NCBI GenBank assembly: GCA_019321725.1
Contig: CM033123.1
Location: 15,302,925 to 15,366,924, forward strand
Reading direction: 5' to 3'
Length of the DNA: 64,000 bases
From: Paulownia fortunei
Lineage: Eukaryota > Streptophyta > Magnoliopsida > Lamiales > Paulowniaceae
Below, piece by piece: positions 34,100-45,600 of the stretch. Numbering within the stretch: the first letter of the stretch is position 1; the number at the start of each line of letters is the position of its first letter. The position numbers and the translations under genes were made by a program. The notes below the pieces were generated by a model that saw only the letters and a list, made by a program, of their open reading frames with translations, was not told the DNA's origin and searched no databases.

Positions 34100-36560
34100 C
34101 AAATACTTATCTAAAGGGTTAAAATAATGGGTCTGCTATATATTCTGCCGAGGCAAATCTTTCCACGCTGATGTTGCATATACTAATGATTTTCATAACC
34201 ACGGTATCGCTAATCTATTTCTGCTTGGATCTTTTGATGAGACCTTAGCTTATTTGCTTGTGCAATAGCCCCCATTGTTATCGCAGTACTCCAGTACTCA
34301 ATCAATAATGGTTGGAACTACATCTAACATTTAGATTAAGTTCCTTATCCAAACAATCCATTTTTGAAGCATCGTATGCTAAGATGTATTCAATCACGGT
34401 GGTGGAATCCACGATTGTTACAAGCTTTGAACTCTTTCCAACTAACCGTCCCACCATTTAGGATGAACATGAATTTAGACATAGACTTCAAGTCATCTAC
34501 TTTAGACTAAAAACTAGATGAAGCATCTAAGTTTCAGTTCTCCATAACCAAACTCCAAAAAGAAATCCTTAGTGCTTCATAAGTACTAAAGATCGTCTTT
34601 ACGGCTTCTAATGTTTTTCGCATCAAATTGATTGATATTTTGCTCATAACACTTAGAGCATTTCTAATATCAAATCATGTACATAGATTTGCATATTTTA
34701 TGTTTTCTTTTAAGGATGCATAAAATATGTGAGTCATTATTTCTCTTTCATTCAAAAGTCTTTGGGGACAAGGACTTCGAAAGAAAAATCCCATGACTCA
34801 TAAACAAGAATCTCTCCTAGGATTCTTTCATGCTAAACCCTTTTAGCATCTAATCTATACACTTGGATTTAGGATAGTCCAAGCATCCTTTCAGATTTAT
34901 CTCCATAAATCTCAATCCCCAATCCCTATGATGCTTATCCCAAATCTCTCTTGGAAAACTTTGTAGATGACAAGTCTCAGTTGACTGCAATATTTCTACA
35001 TCATCTCTATGAGTAAAATATTATCAATGTAAAATACAACAATCATCACCATACTCCCACTAACCCTCTTGTACACATACGGCTCATTCGCATTCCTAAG
35101 GAAATCAAACCATTTGATTATTTTAGAGAATCGAATGTTCCACATTCGAAAAATTTATTTTGAGTTCTTAACATATCTCTAAAGCTTGCAAACTTTTTGC
35201 TTGCATTTGTTTGATATGAAGACCTCAGACTGCTTAACTTATATTCTTTTTCTCAATACCCCTATTGAGAAATACGATCTTCATATCCCTTTGTCATATC
35301 TAGTAGTCGTAATACATAGATATAACTAGCATACTCTAAATGGACTTTAGCATCACATCTGGTAAAAAGTATCCTCAATAGTCAACACCTTGACTATAAG
35401 TATAACACTTTGTTATCAGTCCTGTCTTTATAGGTCACCACCTCTCCATGTTCTTCAAGTTATATTTGTAGACCCGTTTGTAGCTAATGGGAACCATTCC
35501 CACTAATGGGTCCACCAAGGTCAAACCTTGTTGGAGTACATAGAATCCATTTTGGATTGCATGGCATTTTGCCAATTTTCAAATTGATATCATACATCAT
35601 TACTACTTAGTTAGATCAATATTTAAAAAGGAGATCCTTCTTGCTGCTCTCTAGCAAAAGACTATTATCATATAAGTAGCCCCGAGATCCTTTCAGATCT
35701 CATTAGAGGTTGTGTACTAGAAGTTTTAGTAATTTGTTCATTCACCATTGCCACTTATGAGACAAACTGTGGTTCTTGAACTGTTTCAAGTTCTATGATC
35801 TAGCAATTTCTATCTAATAGAAATTCCTTCTTCTCAAGAAGGTGGGTCCCTAGAAAACAAACTATTTTGTTATTAGGAACCATAGAAATGGTATTCTTTA
35901 GATTCATTTAGATACCCCACAAATTTGCATAAGCTGGATTCATATCCATCTTATCTCCCACTAACTACTTTAAAGAAGCAGGCCCATTTATACCCTTAGG
36001 CATATATATGAGGGGTCTTTTACCACATCATATCACATATGATATTTTTAAGCACCGATTTAGATGATATCCTTACTTGATAAGAATATCATTGATTGTA
36101 GGGTGAATTCCCAGAATGAATGAGGAAATAAGTGAAACTCAACTTGAATTCACTTAAAGTGAGAATCTAATTTTCCATTAGATAATCAAGAACTTACCAC
36201 CTTAGTATTCTCTTCATCGATCACATCGATTGATTTAATACTTTGGCCAATTTAATTCTCTACTTCATGTATAAATTCTTTGACGCCTTCAAAGGATTTT
36301 AGAATAATGAAGTAAGAATAGTTCACTTGTATACTAACACTTAGTGGACTGCTTACATTCCTTTGGATCATATCCAAAGGCATGGTTTGCTCCATTTGTC
36401 CCACAAATGGTGATTTGGTCATGTTTTCCTAAATATAAGATTTATAAGTTGGCACCTCATGCAAGTCCAAAAGGTCAAGCAAATGTACTATCTTTTGAAC
36501 TCTTTCTTTAGAGATATGACCTAATCTAGCTAACCACAAGTATGCACTGTTTTGATTATC
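34100..36560 (-). pseudogene. Copia pol remnant (pre-integrase, integrase, RT, RNase H)
   Basis: Reading leftward: pre-integrase (LWLARLGHISKERVQK, about 36500), integrase start (YFIILKSFEG, about 36290) and its tail (THLLEKKEFLL, about 35825). Reverse transcriptase follows, with VYKRVSGSMVMIVVFYIDNILLIRDD (the YVDD box mutated to YIDN, 35029-35040). RNase H gives SMSKFMFILNGGTVSWKEFKAC (about 34450) and AIAQANKLRSHQK (about 34240). Stops and frameshifts separate the pieces. The polymerase carboxylate change to Asn is by itself inactivating. Confidence 0.8.
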
Positions 36561-36906
36561 TAATTCTTAGATTACTTTGTTGATTATGTAGCATAGAATG
36601 TTGGGATTGTATAGTTCATTTGTCAATGTAGCAAAGACAATTAACTAATACTATCCTAATTCCATCCAGAGTTAAGTGGATCATTCTTATAGCCAATAAA
36701 GCAACACTTACTTTATTCTCAAGTTTAAGGATCATCCTTTATCTTAGTTTTTATTTTTCTTGTCATCCACTGCAACCCCTTGCAAAGATGGGATCATATC
36801 CGATATCCAATATCCAAAAAAAAAATTCTCAACCTTAATGGTTGATATCAACAATGTATAAACTTGAATTAGAACCCCTTTTAATTCAACTAAGCAAGTC
36901 AATACT

Positions 36907-36948
36907 TGTATTTCCTCTTTCTATGCCCTAAATATCCACAATAGTGAC
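36907..36948 (-). pseudogene. Copia gag zinc knuckle remnant
   Basis: The minus strand reads CHYCGYLGHRKRKY, a CX2CX4HX4C knuckle with the last Cys replaced by Tyr. It marks the gag C-terminus of the minus-strand copia element; the rest of gag (about 37000-38250) has decayed beyond safe reading. Confidence 0.7.
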
Positions 36949-36999
36949 AAACAACTATATTGAGCAGGTAAGTTTGTCTGTTTGTCTAGATTATCCTAT

Positions 37000-38300
37000 G
37001 TGAAATTACTAGAAATAACCATTATCCTATGCGAGGCAGAAATTTAAGCATTCATTCAATTAATATCCATTTATGATATGGTCTTTAATCATAAATATCT
37101 CCCACTATTTTATTCAAATCACATCACCCTCTAGATGAAAATTTGAGAAATCTAATTTCTTAGTGGAGCCCATACAACAAAACTAAAAGGTAGCTAACAA
37201 TATTAACAATTGCATCCCCATACAACCCTCAAGCTATTTTGTCTCACCTCTTCCCATACATCCCAATTTTATGAGCCCATATGCTACTAAGTGTCAAATA
37301 TTACCCATCAAACATCCATGTAGATGGAGTATCTAAATGTTCCATGACTCATGGCCAACAATAAAGATGAGTCCACCCCATGGGCATCTCAATGCTTAGT
37401 AGTGGTCACAGCTTGCCTACACTTAGTACATACCACGACTCATGGCCAACAGACTAAATGTGGTAGCGTATGACATGCCACTACTTTTGATGGAAGGCAT
37501 GGATGATTGGGTCCCACCCAATATTGCCCATTTATGCTTGATATCGAACTAATAAAGGTTCTCAACTTGAAACATTTTCAAGTGAGGGTCATACTAGATT
37601 TATTATACAAGGTCTCATCGTTTTCTTTTCTTGTTTATTTAATGTTCACTATCCTAATGATGACAAGCATACATCATAAGGAAGCATTAAATAAACACAA
37701 CATGTATCATATACATCCTAAAATAAATAGAGGATCATGAGCCTTTAATCCTATGCGATCCACTTGAATCAAATTGGATCTAAGTCAATCTAAGGGTGAT
37801 AATTAAAATACAAATAGACATATCTATTACATAAATATATACCATACATTCATGGGCCTTGTACCCTCGCTTTTCCTCCGTTTTCATTCAATCTTCTTGT
37901 AATGTCCGCCAAATTATAAAAAGATTAACCTCATCGCCTAATTCTACTCTCATTACATTTGCTAAAACTACAAGAAACCTTGGAACAATTCCAAGGAGAG
38001 ATACATAGGAGGGAGATAGAAGTACATTAAGAATAAAACAGAGAAATGTGAGACTCGTAGGCCTCATTTTAATTAAAACCCAAAATTACCAATTATGCAC
38101 CAAATTAAAATAATCACATTGGCCTAGGCTCCATGATCATCCAACTAGCATGCTTAACATAAATCATCACATGATAATGAAAACATATAAATTTATCGAT
38201 TATGTTATGTGCAATTTCTTTCAAATTTGGGATTTTTATGAAAAATAATTTTTAAAAAAATAAAATTAACATTTAATTTTAAAATAAAAAATCATAAACT
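37000..38300 (-). other. Degraded gag and leader of the copia element
   Basis: Expected gag position by element layout, but no long frame survives on the minus strand. The plus-strand frame at 37507-37740 is antisense to the element and not a gene. Confidence 0.4.
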
Positions 38301-38337
38301 TCATGTAACAATTACGTAACGAGACCGGATGGACAAC

Positions 38338-38545
38338 AGTTCAACAAGGCTACTACCCGTCGAATGGCTCGGCAGACCACCCATCGGGCGGCTAGGCGCC
38401 CGCACGTCGGATGCCAGTGGGCGACCCAGCACCTGACTTTGGGTGGCCGACAGCCCACCCAATGTCACACGTCGGGTGGCTGGGCGCCCGCACACCGGGT
38501 GACTGGCAACCCACCCGACATCACACGTTAGGTGGTCGGCACTCT
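38338..38545. repeat. GC-rich minisatellite in the copia leader
   Basis: An abrupt GC-rich block in a very AT-rich element. It contains three degenerate copies of a motif starting caccc and including ggtggctgggcgcccgcac-type sequence (about 38377, 38455, 38511). Frames on both strands (38301-38495 minus, 38411-38617) are by-products of low stop frequency in GC-rich DNA. Confidence 0.65.
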
Positions 38546-38975
38546 AATTTTTTTTATTTTTTTATAATGTCTAGGAATTCAAGATTTTCACAAAATCTTG
38601 ATTTCATAGTTTCTTGATCTCATTAAGAAATTTTAAAAAACTTGATAAAAACTAATTTTCTTTATCAATAAATCAACTTATTTGATTTTTTTATTTCTTG
38701 CCATGTTTCAAGAAAATTCAAGATTTTCACAAATTTTGAAATTTTTGGATCAAGAAATTCAAGAATTCATAAATCTTGAAATTATTGAAAATCAAGAAAT
38801 TCAATTTCTTAACTCATCTCAGTTCTTAAAATGTTTTAACATTTAAAAAGATTAATAATATTAATCCCAAACAAAGAAATTAATTGATTCAAAACCAATC
38901 ACACATATAAATATTTAATCTATCACATATATTAAATAAACATAATCGAAAAGTATCAAAAATGCACGAACCTTG

Positions 38976-38987
38976 GCTCTGATACCA
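38976..38987 (-). other. Primer-binding site of the copia element
   Basis: gctctgatacca on plus is TGGTATCAGAGC on minus, complementary to initiator tRNA-Met. It lies one base from the LTR at 38989. It fixes the element's orientation. Confidence 0.9.
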
Positions 38988-38988
38988 C

Positions 38989-41115
38989 TGTTGGGTTCGC
39001 GTAATTTTGGGAGACGTATACGCAACGGAATTTAAAACTTTTCAAAAATATAAATATATATTACATCACATGTAATTAAAACGAATCTCAGAACCCTTTC
39101 ACGATTATTCAGTTGTGCGTTTTCTGATAGTTAAAGTAAGAAAGATTCAAAAACTTTTACCTTGATTTGCACTCCGGCTGATGTAGGGATTGAAACGATT
39201 CAAATCATTATCCCTGCATGAAAGTATCTCCATGTTCTTCAATTCAAAACCCCTTTAATTGAAATCCGATTCACTTATGGGATCCTAAATATTATCCCTC
39301 TAACGGTATCCACACCTTGGATGCCCACTCGCAATCAAATCCTATACTAGTAGTTTTTGATTCGATAATTCTATCCCAAAATGATTTTGTTTGGAACAAG
39401 AACACACTAACAAATAGTGTTTTAGGTGTTTAATTTAATTCTTAATTCAACAATTAAATCAAGAATTAAACTAGATAAAAGGTTGGTGAACATTTTGAGA
39501 TTGAAAGGAAATGAGGGATGAATTTTTGGGGATGAAAGAAAACTATTTTTCTTTTCAAAAAATCTGCAATTAAAATCTTCATAAAAATATACAAGAAGAT
39601 TGTCAATCAAGATTTTCATAAGTTCTTTCTATATAGGACTCTTCTTCCTTTCTTATCTCCAACTCTTTTGGTAAGTTTGTTTATCCCATAAGTACTTTTC
39701 TTTTTTCCTTATTAGCTCATAGAAATTGAATTTTCAATTCAACTTCCTCTAGGAATTGGATTCCTAATCCAATTTCCTAATGAGCTTCCTATAAGCCCAC
39801 ACCTAATGGGTTTAGGCCTAAGTAATCAATTAAACTCTACTTTAATTAATTCAATCAATTAAATTAATTCATTTAATTAATTAGGCTCATCTTACTTAAT
39901 TGATCCAATCATTTAATTAAATATTCCAATTGGGCTTTCTAATCCAATTAGGTCCAATCAATTAATCTAATTAATTAATTGAATTAATTTAACCCCATTA
40001 ATTAATCACATTAATTAATTTAATCCAACACTTGGATTAAATTCTAGGTTGGAAATGGACTTGTCCAAGTTTTATGTGTGACCCCTTAGGTTTACTTTAA
40101 ACTAGTCGTGGCTCACAACTCTTGTAACTTAGTTGAACAATTAATTATTTTAATTAATTAATCCAATTAATTAATTCTCTTGAAATTAACTCATTAATTC
40201 CTAGAACCCACAAGACATGGGAAGCATCTAGCAATGCATCATGACTCCTAGTCTAAGGTGAATGTGCGAACCTATTTCAATTACGAATACCATGCAAGTA
40301 CGGTCCTTTCGTAATCTAATATCCTGATTGAGCCTAGGGCATGGGTGTCAAGTTGAAACCCCATTAGCTTAATAATTGTATTTCTATTCCTAGTAGCTTG
40401 ACTCGATGATGAATAATTAGAAAACCTCACGTCTAATTTTCATCCAACCTTGGCCAAGGATTTTAGAGTCAAGTACAGTGGAACACATAGGAAATTCACC
40501 TATTCATCTAGATAGGTGACGGATTCTTTGTTGGCCACTCATTAATCTCCATACATGAAGATTTTACACCCAATATAAACCCCTTGTAATTGTCATGCAA
40601 GCGGAAAATATATCAAAGTACAACATATCATGCACAAGGTTACCATGGTGCTTCAAGTCCAAGGACTAATTCTTGCACTATCGTAACGAGAAAATTCACA
40701 TTCGATAATAGAATATTTCCAATTGAGAATTTTCAGGTAGGGTTGTTCAGTGTACTTATTCCCAACAAGCACCCGCATACATGCACTAGTGTCTCCACAT
40801 CAATACCTATGGAACGAGGCATCCTCCTTTTGAGCCTGCATCATATGCGCAAGTTTTAATGGAATTAATGATGTCCCATCTCATTAATCCTTAACTTGGA
40901 ATATTTTAAGATCACAACCTTAGAGGCATATTCCACAATCACCATCATATGCGCAACCATGCCCCATAGCTATGTGTGATCTAAGGACTTTATCTAATTC
41001 TTATGATGAATTTAAGATAAAGATTGTCATTTAAATGATATTAATATAAATAAGAATGATTCGCAAAAGTATAAGAATGGCCAAAATAATTGGCACGCCG
41101 GGCACTACTCTAACA
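38989..41115 (-). repeat. 5' LTR of the copia element (right on the map)
   Basis: TGTTGGGTTCGCG...CTCTAACA, 2,127 bp, collinear with 31913-34036. The frames at 39422-39619 minus and 40590-40859 correspond to the same frames in the other LTR and are not genes. Confidence 0.9.
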
Positions 41116-41120
41116 CCGAC
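41116..41120. repeat. Target-site duplication, right copy (CCGAC)
   Basis: Directly after the copia terminus. Removing the element and one copy gives a continuous LINE reading frame through the YADD motif. Confidence 0.9.
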
Positions 41121-42663
41121 GACATCATGATTTTCACTAACTGTAAAAAGAAATGGCTGAGGAAACTAATGAAATTCTTGGAGAAGTATTGTGCAGCCTC
41201 GAGTCAGGTCATCAACAATGATAAAAGCTCGTTCATTACCAGCAAAAGATGTTCAAATCTAATGTTTCAAAGGCTGAAATATGTCACTAGATTTTCTCTC
41301 AAACACCTCCCAGTAACATATTTGGGAGCCCCCCTTTTTAAAGGCAATAAGAAATGCTCCCTCTTTCAGGATCTAATTTGTAAAATGTGAAACAAGCTGC
41401 AAGGCTGGGAAAAATCTATGTTATCGCATGGCGGCAGATTGGCTTTGATAAAAAGCAGTCTTTCTACAATGCCTATTTATCTTTTGCAAATCCTACAACC
41501 ACCAAAAGGGGTTATTCACATCATGGAGCAGATTATGGCAAGATTTTTTGGGGCACTTATGGTGAGCACAGATGGATGCATTGGGTCTCTTGGGATACTA
41601 TTTGTCAACCAATTGAAGAAGGTGGCCTTAGTGTTAGAAAACTAACAGACACAATTCAAGCTTTCTCTCAGAAATTGTGGTGGAGATTTAGATCAGTCCC
41701 ATCTTTGTGGGCTTTATACATGCAATAAAAATACTATAGCTGCATCTTCCTGGGGGCAGTGAAAGTATCAGTTCATGACAGCGCTACTTGGAAAAGAATG
41801 TGCAAAATTAGGCAGAAAGTTCAAGACAACACATTTTGGATTTTGGGAGATGGTCAAGCTTACTTCAGGCAGGACCATTAGATTGGTGAGGCTCCCCTCG
41901 CAACAACACTTCAAAGGAATTCAGTTGGTTATAGTGCAGCGAACTTTTATTGGCAAGAAGGGTAATGGAACAACAGTAGACTTAAACAACATCTACCTCA
42001 CCATATTGTGGATAGAATCTGTAATATGCCAATTTATGATTTAAACAAGATCCCTATGGACCTTAGATTGCAAATAAATGGCTTTCATCTTGCTTCTAAA
42101 TGTCAATGTTGTGCTAATCAGGTATCACTACGGCACATCTTCATTTGTGGAGACCGAGTTAAGGAGGTTTGGGAACACTTTACCAGCATTTTGTCTATCC
42201 AACTTCCTCAGACTGAACATATCACAATCCTCATCCAATCTTGGAAATTATCCACTCTTTTCTCATCTCCTACTTATATCCGAGCTATCATCCCACTTCT
42301 GATTATGTGGTTCCTTTGGACAAAGAGAAATAATTCTAAACACAGACATATAGGTTTCTATACTTCTAGGGTTATTTGGAGAGTTTATAATCACCTCTTT
42401 CTTCTTTCTAAGTGCAGGAAACTCACTTGGAAACTTTGGCGCAGAGATCTTGAGATTGCAGCTCAATTCGGATACCATTTCACCACAGGTAATTCTAAGA
42501 AGATTATACAGGTTCATTAGGTTAAAGCACAGCCAGGATGGTTTAAGTTCAATACCGATGGTGCATCTAGAGGGACTGACGGGAGCAAGGGAACATGAAC
42601 TGGAGGTATTATTTGTGATCACATGGGAGATCCTATTTTTGCCTTCTAGGATTACAATAGTAC

Positions 42664-42668
42664 ATCAT
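42664..42668. repeat. Target-site duplication, left copy (ATCAT)
   Basis: Five bases before the solo LTR, repeated at 45021-45025. Confidence 0.75.
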
Positions 42669-45020
42669 TATAATACTCGAGCCTCGCCCTACTCACCTGG
42701 CCAATGTAGTTCATGCATTTTATGTCACATATATGTCATTTGCATTTTAATTGATATTTCATAATGCATTATATTTTATACGGTATTTTTAATAATTAAA
42801 CTTTTAAAGTTATCACCGATATTAGTTTTCAAATTCTTTAACTTAATTGGTTAAGTTGGTACTAAGATACGAGAATTTAAGTGTCAACTATCAGATATCA
42901 TTACGATATACGTAAGTGAAAGGTGGCATCATTGTGTTTATCGATGTAGGATAAACTATACAAATAAATTAATTAGGGAGAAAATAGTGGTAGTGACAGT
43001 AATAATAATAATAATAAAAGAAAGCAAGGACATTACCATATTAATTAAAAGGGTGTAAATTTTTTAATATAAAATAAATTCAAGGGCTTATAAATAAATA
43101 TATAAAATAAATAAATAAATAATATTATGTATTAATTATATATAAAAATAATATATATATATATACACCTATGTGTAGATGTACAAAATATATATGTATA
43201 TATATAAGTATATGGTGTGTAGTATAATATATATATATACATATGTAAATAAGTATATGGTGTGTAATATAAAACATATATATACATATAGGTATACACG
43301 TGTAGTGTATACATATATATATGATAAGGATAAGTATATATATAATATATTATATTATATTTCTTTAATACTAAGTAATAACACACACCACACAAACACA
43401 CGGCTAAATTAAAAACACCACACACACATTCACGACAGCAAAGGAAAGGAAATAAGAGAGAAAAAAAAGGGAAGAAGAAATAGCACGACAGAAAAATAAA
43501 AAGAAAAAGAAAAAGAAGAATGGAGAAAGGAATAACAAATTTCAACCGTAGAAATTTGAGGAAATTTTAGGTAAGTTTAATTCAAAATTAGTTATAAAGA
43601 TTCGATTTTATTATCTTGTATTAATTGGATGACGGAGTTAATTAAATTAAGGGATTGGTTACAGGATTATAACATATCAATTAAATAATATTAGAATAAA
43701 TTCAAGACGAGAAATTAAGGTATTTAAAAGGTTCTGATTGGGGTGAAGTATAAAATTTTAAGATTTGATTGTTACTTAATTAAATTTAAGATTTAAGATC
43801 TCTTATGAGATTTGATATAGAAACCTATTGAGTAAGAATGAAAATTAATACGTTATACTTTTATATGGTGTCTTATATCTAAGGTTGGGGAGGAGAATCT
43901 TGTTAACCTTCAATAGGATATCAAAGGTGAAAGGTAATTAAAAATTCATTTGCAACTACAATGTATGGACATAGTATTTTATGCATTATCTATATTAAAT
44001 ATGATTCTTGTGTCTTGATGTGTGTATTGTGAGTATTATATATACCTTATAGTGCATATGTTACTTGGATGATGGGACATAGGATCAATTGTGTCATTGA
44101 ACATGCCATTCATTAGCATTTATACGTGCATGCATAACACGTGTTCACAGTTGAGGTTTTGCACGCATGATATTATTTTTATAAAGAAAATATTTTGGTT
44201 TCACTACTGTATACCGAGACTTGTGTGGCTTATTTATATGATATTTTGGGGTGCCACGAGTATTACTTCTCGGAGGATCATAGGGGTTGACAAGGGGTGT
44301 GCCTCTGCTAGTCACGAAAGGGTGGACCACTCGACTGTGCTCTTATCGACGCTGCTGGTGGGAAGACTTTTGGAGGGTCATAGGATAAGATATAGGGTGG
44401 ACCTCTGGTGATCCCAGGAGATAGCCCCTGGACTGTGTCGATCTATTTATGGCCATATGATTATTGATATTGTTGAGAGCTCTATCCGATACATAATAGG
44501 TGGGCCAAGGGTCCAGTGATAAAAAATGATTTTAAATGAAATGATTTTGATGCATGAGTTTGCATTCTTGTTATGATCTCATAAAATGCATTACATTTAC
44601 ATTAGATTATCCCTTCAACATGCATGATTTTCATTTACTGAGCATTAGCTCACGTATTGTAGGTGAGTTTGATGATACTTGAAGCCATGGATTTACTGAA
44701 CGAGTGACTAGAGCTCCTACAGGTTTTAAGGATCAGTGTACATGGATGACGACCTGTTAGGGTGTTTGTTAACTTATTTGATTTTGAAGTCTATTGTAGT
44801 AGGTTTTGAAACTTATACTGTGTGTTACTTTTAAAACTTTTATGTATATGAGTATATAAATATTGTATTTGTTATGGGTTCTCTACAGGTATATATAAAT
44901 TAGTTTACTATTTATTATGATGTTACAGGGAAAAGAAAAAAAATATTTCATTCATGCACACAAGTTCTATCATGTCAAAAAATATTATATATATAGTTGT
45001 GTAGTAATAGGGGTGTTACA
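42669..45020. mobile_element. Solo LTR of a probable gypsy (chromovirus-like) element
   Basis: 2,352 bp flanked by ATCAT duplications. The right end GTGTTACA is the inverse of TGTAACAC, a common gypsy LTR terminus. The left end reads TATAATAC, which fits TGTAACAC after two transitions. Excising it with one ATCAT restores the RNase H frame exactly (DYNSTSSSIFSEFYA). A block tttactgagcattagctcac (44634-44653) recalls Tekay/Del LTRs. Its own frames (43132-43545 minus, 43179-43412, 44091-44411, 44917-45240 in part) are not genes of the element. The short tail of the last frame is LINE sequence. Confidence 0.75.
43130..43345. repeat. (TA)n-rich microsatellite with a 50-60 bp repeat
   Basis: TA/TATG runs with the phrase taagtatatggtgtgtagtata repeated in variant form at about 43206 and 43252. 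Low complexity inside the solo LTR. It produces Tyr-rich spurious frames on both strands. Confidence 0.7.
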
Positions 45021-45025
45021 ATCAT
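45021..45025. repeat. Target-site duplication, right copy (ATCAT)
   Basis: Directly after GTGTTACA. Pairs with 42664-42668. Confidence 0.75.
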
Positions 45026-45600
45026 CTAGCATATTCTCTGAGTTTTATGCACCCAATAGAGGACTCCAATTTGCTCTGATTAGAGGCATCACGTACTTAT
45101 GGATCGAGATAGATGTACTGGCAATCACCCACATACTTCATTCCTCCACACTTGGACATTGGAAATTGCAGCAGCTTCTTGTAGATATCAGGAACACACT
45201 TCACCACATGATGACAGTTGTTACACACATTCACAGATAGGGTAATATGGTTGCGGATTTTTTGTCAAATGCAGCTTGTGACACTCTTTCATCTAGGACC
45301 TACTCGACACATCAACTTTCAGGACATATTTTGGGACTTATTACACTGGACCAACTAGGACTGACTTCATTTAGACACTACTCACTCACACTTTTTGCTT
45401 AGCCTTTTGTATAGGTTGTCAATACATAGTTACCACTTTTGTATAGGAGCAGTAAAGGAGTAGTACTCCTATTTTATTCGAGTTTGCTTGGGCTCTCTTT
45501 GTAAAACATCATGTACTACGCTTTCATGGATTTATATACATGTTAGGGATCTTGCCTCAATCCCTCACCCTTATATAGGTGTTTTTTTATAAAAAAAAAA
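45021..45600 (+). pseudogene. LINE RNase H C-terminal part, 3' end and poly-A
   Basis: After the solo LTR the RNase H resumes: SSIFSEFYAPNRGLQFALIRGITYLWIEIDVLAI...GHWKLQQLLVDIRNTLHHMMTVVTHIHR, one stop (45238-45240), then GNMVADFLSNAACD. This is the RVT_3-type RNase H carried at the end of many plant LINEs. An untranslated tail leads to an A-tract at 45591-45600, the expected LINE 3' end. The satellite starts directly after. Confidence 0.85.

Larger units (their letters stand above)
31913..41115 (-). mobile_element. Full-length Ty1/copia retrotransposon, decayed
   Basis: It is bounded by TGTTGGGTTCGCG...CTCTAACA and a perfect target duplication CCGAC (31908-31912, 41116-41120). Two LTRs of 2,124 and 2,127 bp flank a 4,952-bp interior. 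The primer site at 38976-38987 and purine tract at 34037-34056 set the minus orientation. Degenerate gag, integrase, reverse transcriptase and RNase H are recognisable in copia order on the minus strand. The LTRs differ at several positions per hundred where I compared them, so the insertion is not recent. No intact pol frame remains. The reverse-transcriptase sequence resembles the Tork/Angela side of copia; the clade is uncertain. Confidence 0.9.
41116..42668 (+). pseudogene. Plant LINE (non-LTR) reverse transcriptase, zinc-binding and RNase H start
   Basis: Continuing from 31912, the frame gives DDIMIFTNCKKKWLRKLMKFL, then KHLPVTYLGAPLFKG (about 41300) and, in another frame, GWEKSMLSHGGRLALIKSSLSTMPIYLL (about 41404-41490). 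This is the thumb region of L1-type plant LINEs. A zf-RVT domain follows at 42008-42520 (CQCCANQVSLRHIFICGDRVKEVWEHF). The RNase H begins GWFKFNTDGASRG (about 42538) and continues after a frameshift to GGIICDHMGDPIFAF, broken at 42668 by a solo LTR. Several frameshifts and stops make it dead. The minus frame 42263-42622 is a shadow. Confidence 0.85.

Noticed and set aside
42263..42622. 119-codon minus-strand frame
   Set aside because: Antisense to the LINE zinc-binding and RNase H region, whose plus-strand translation matches known domains.
43132..43545. 137-codon minus frame with Phe/Leu-rich start and Tyr/Thr/Ile repeats
   Set aside because: Looks like a signal peptide plus repeat, but it is only the translation of a (TA)n microsatellite and adjacent purine-rich tract within a solo LTR.
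44917..45240. 107-codon frame as a gene of its own
   Set aside because: The first third is solo-LTR sequence; the rest is LINE RNase H. The fusion is accidental.
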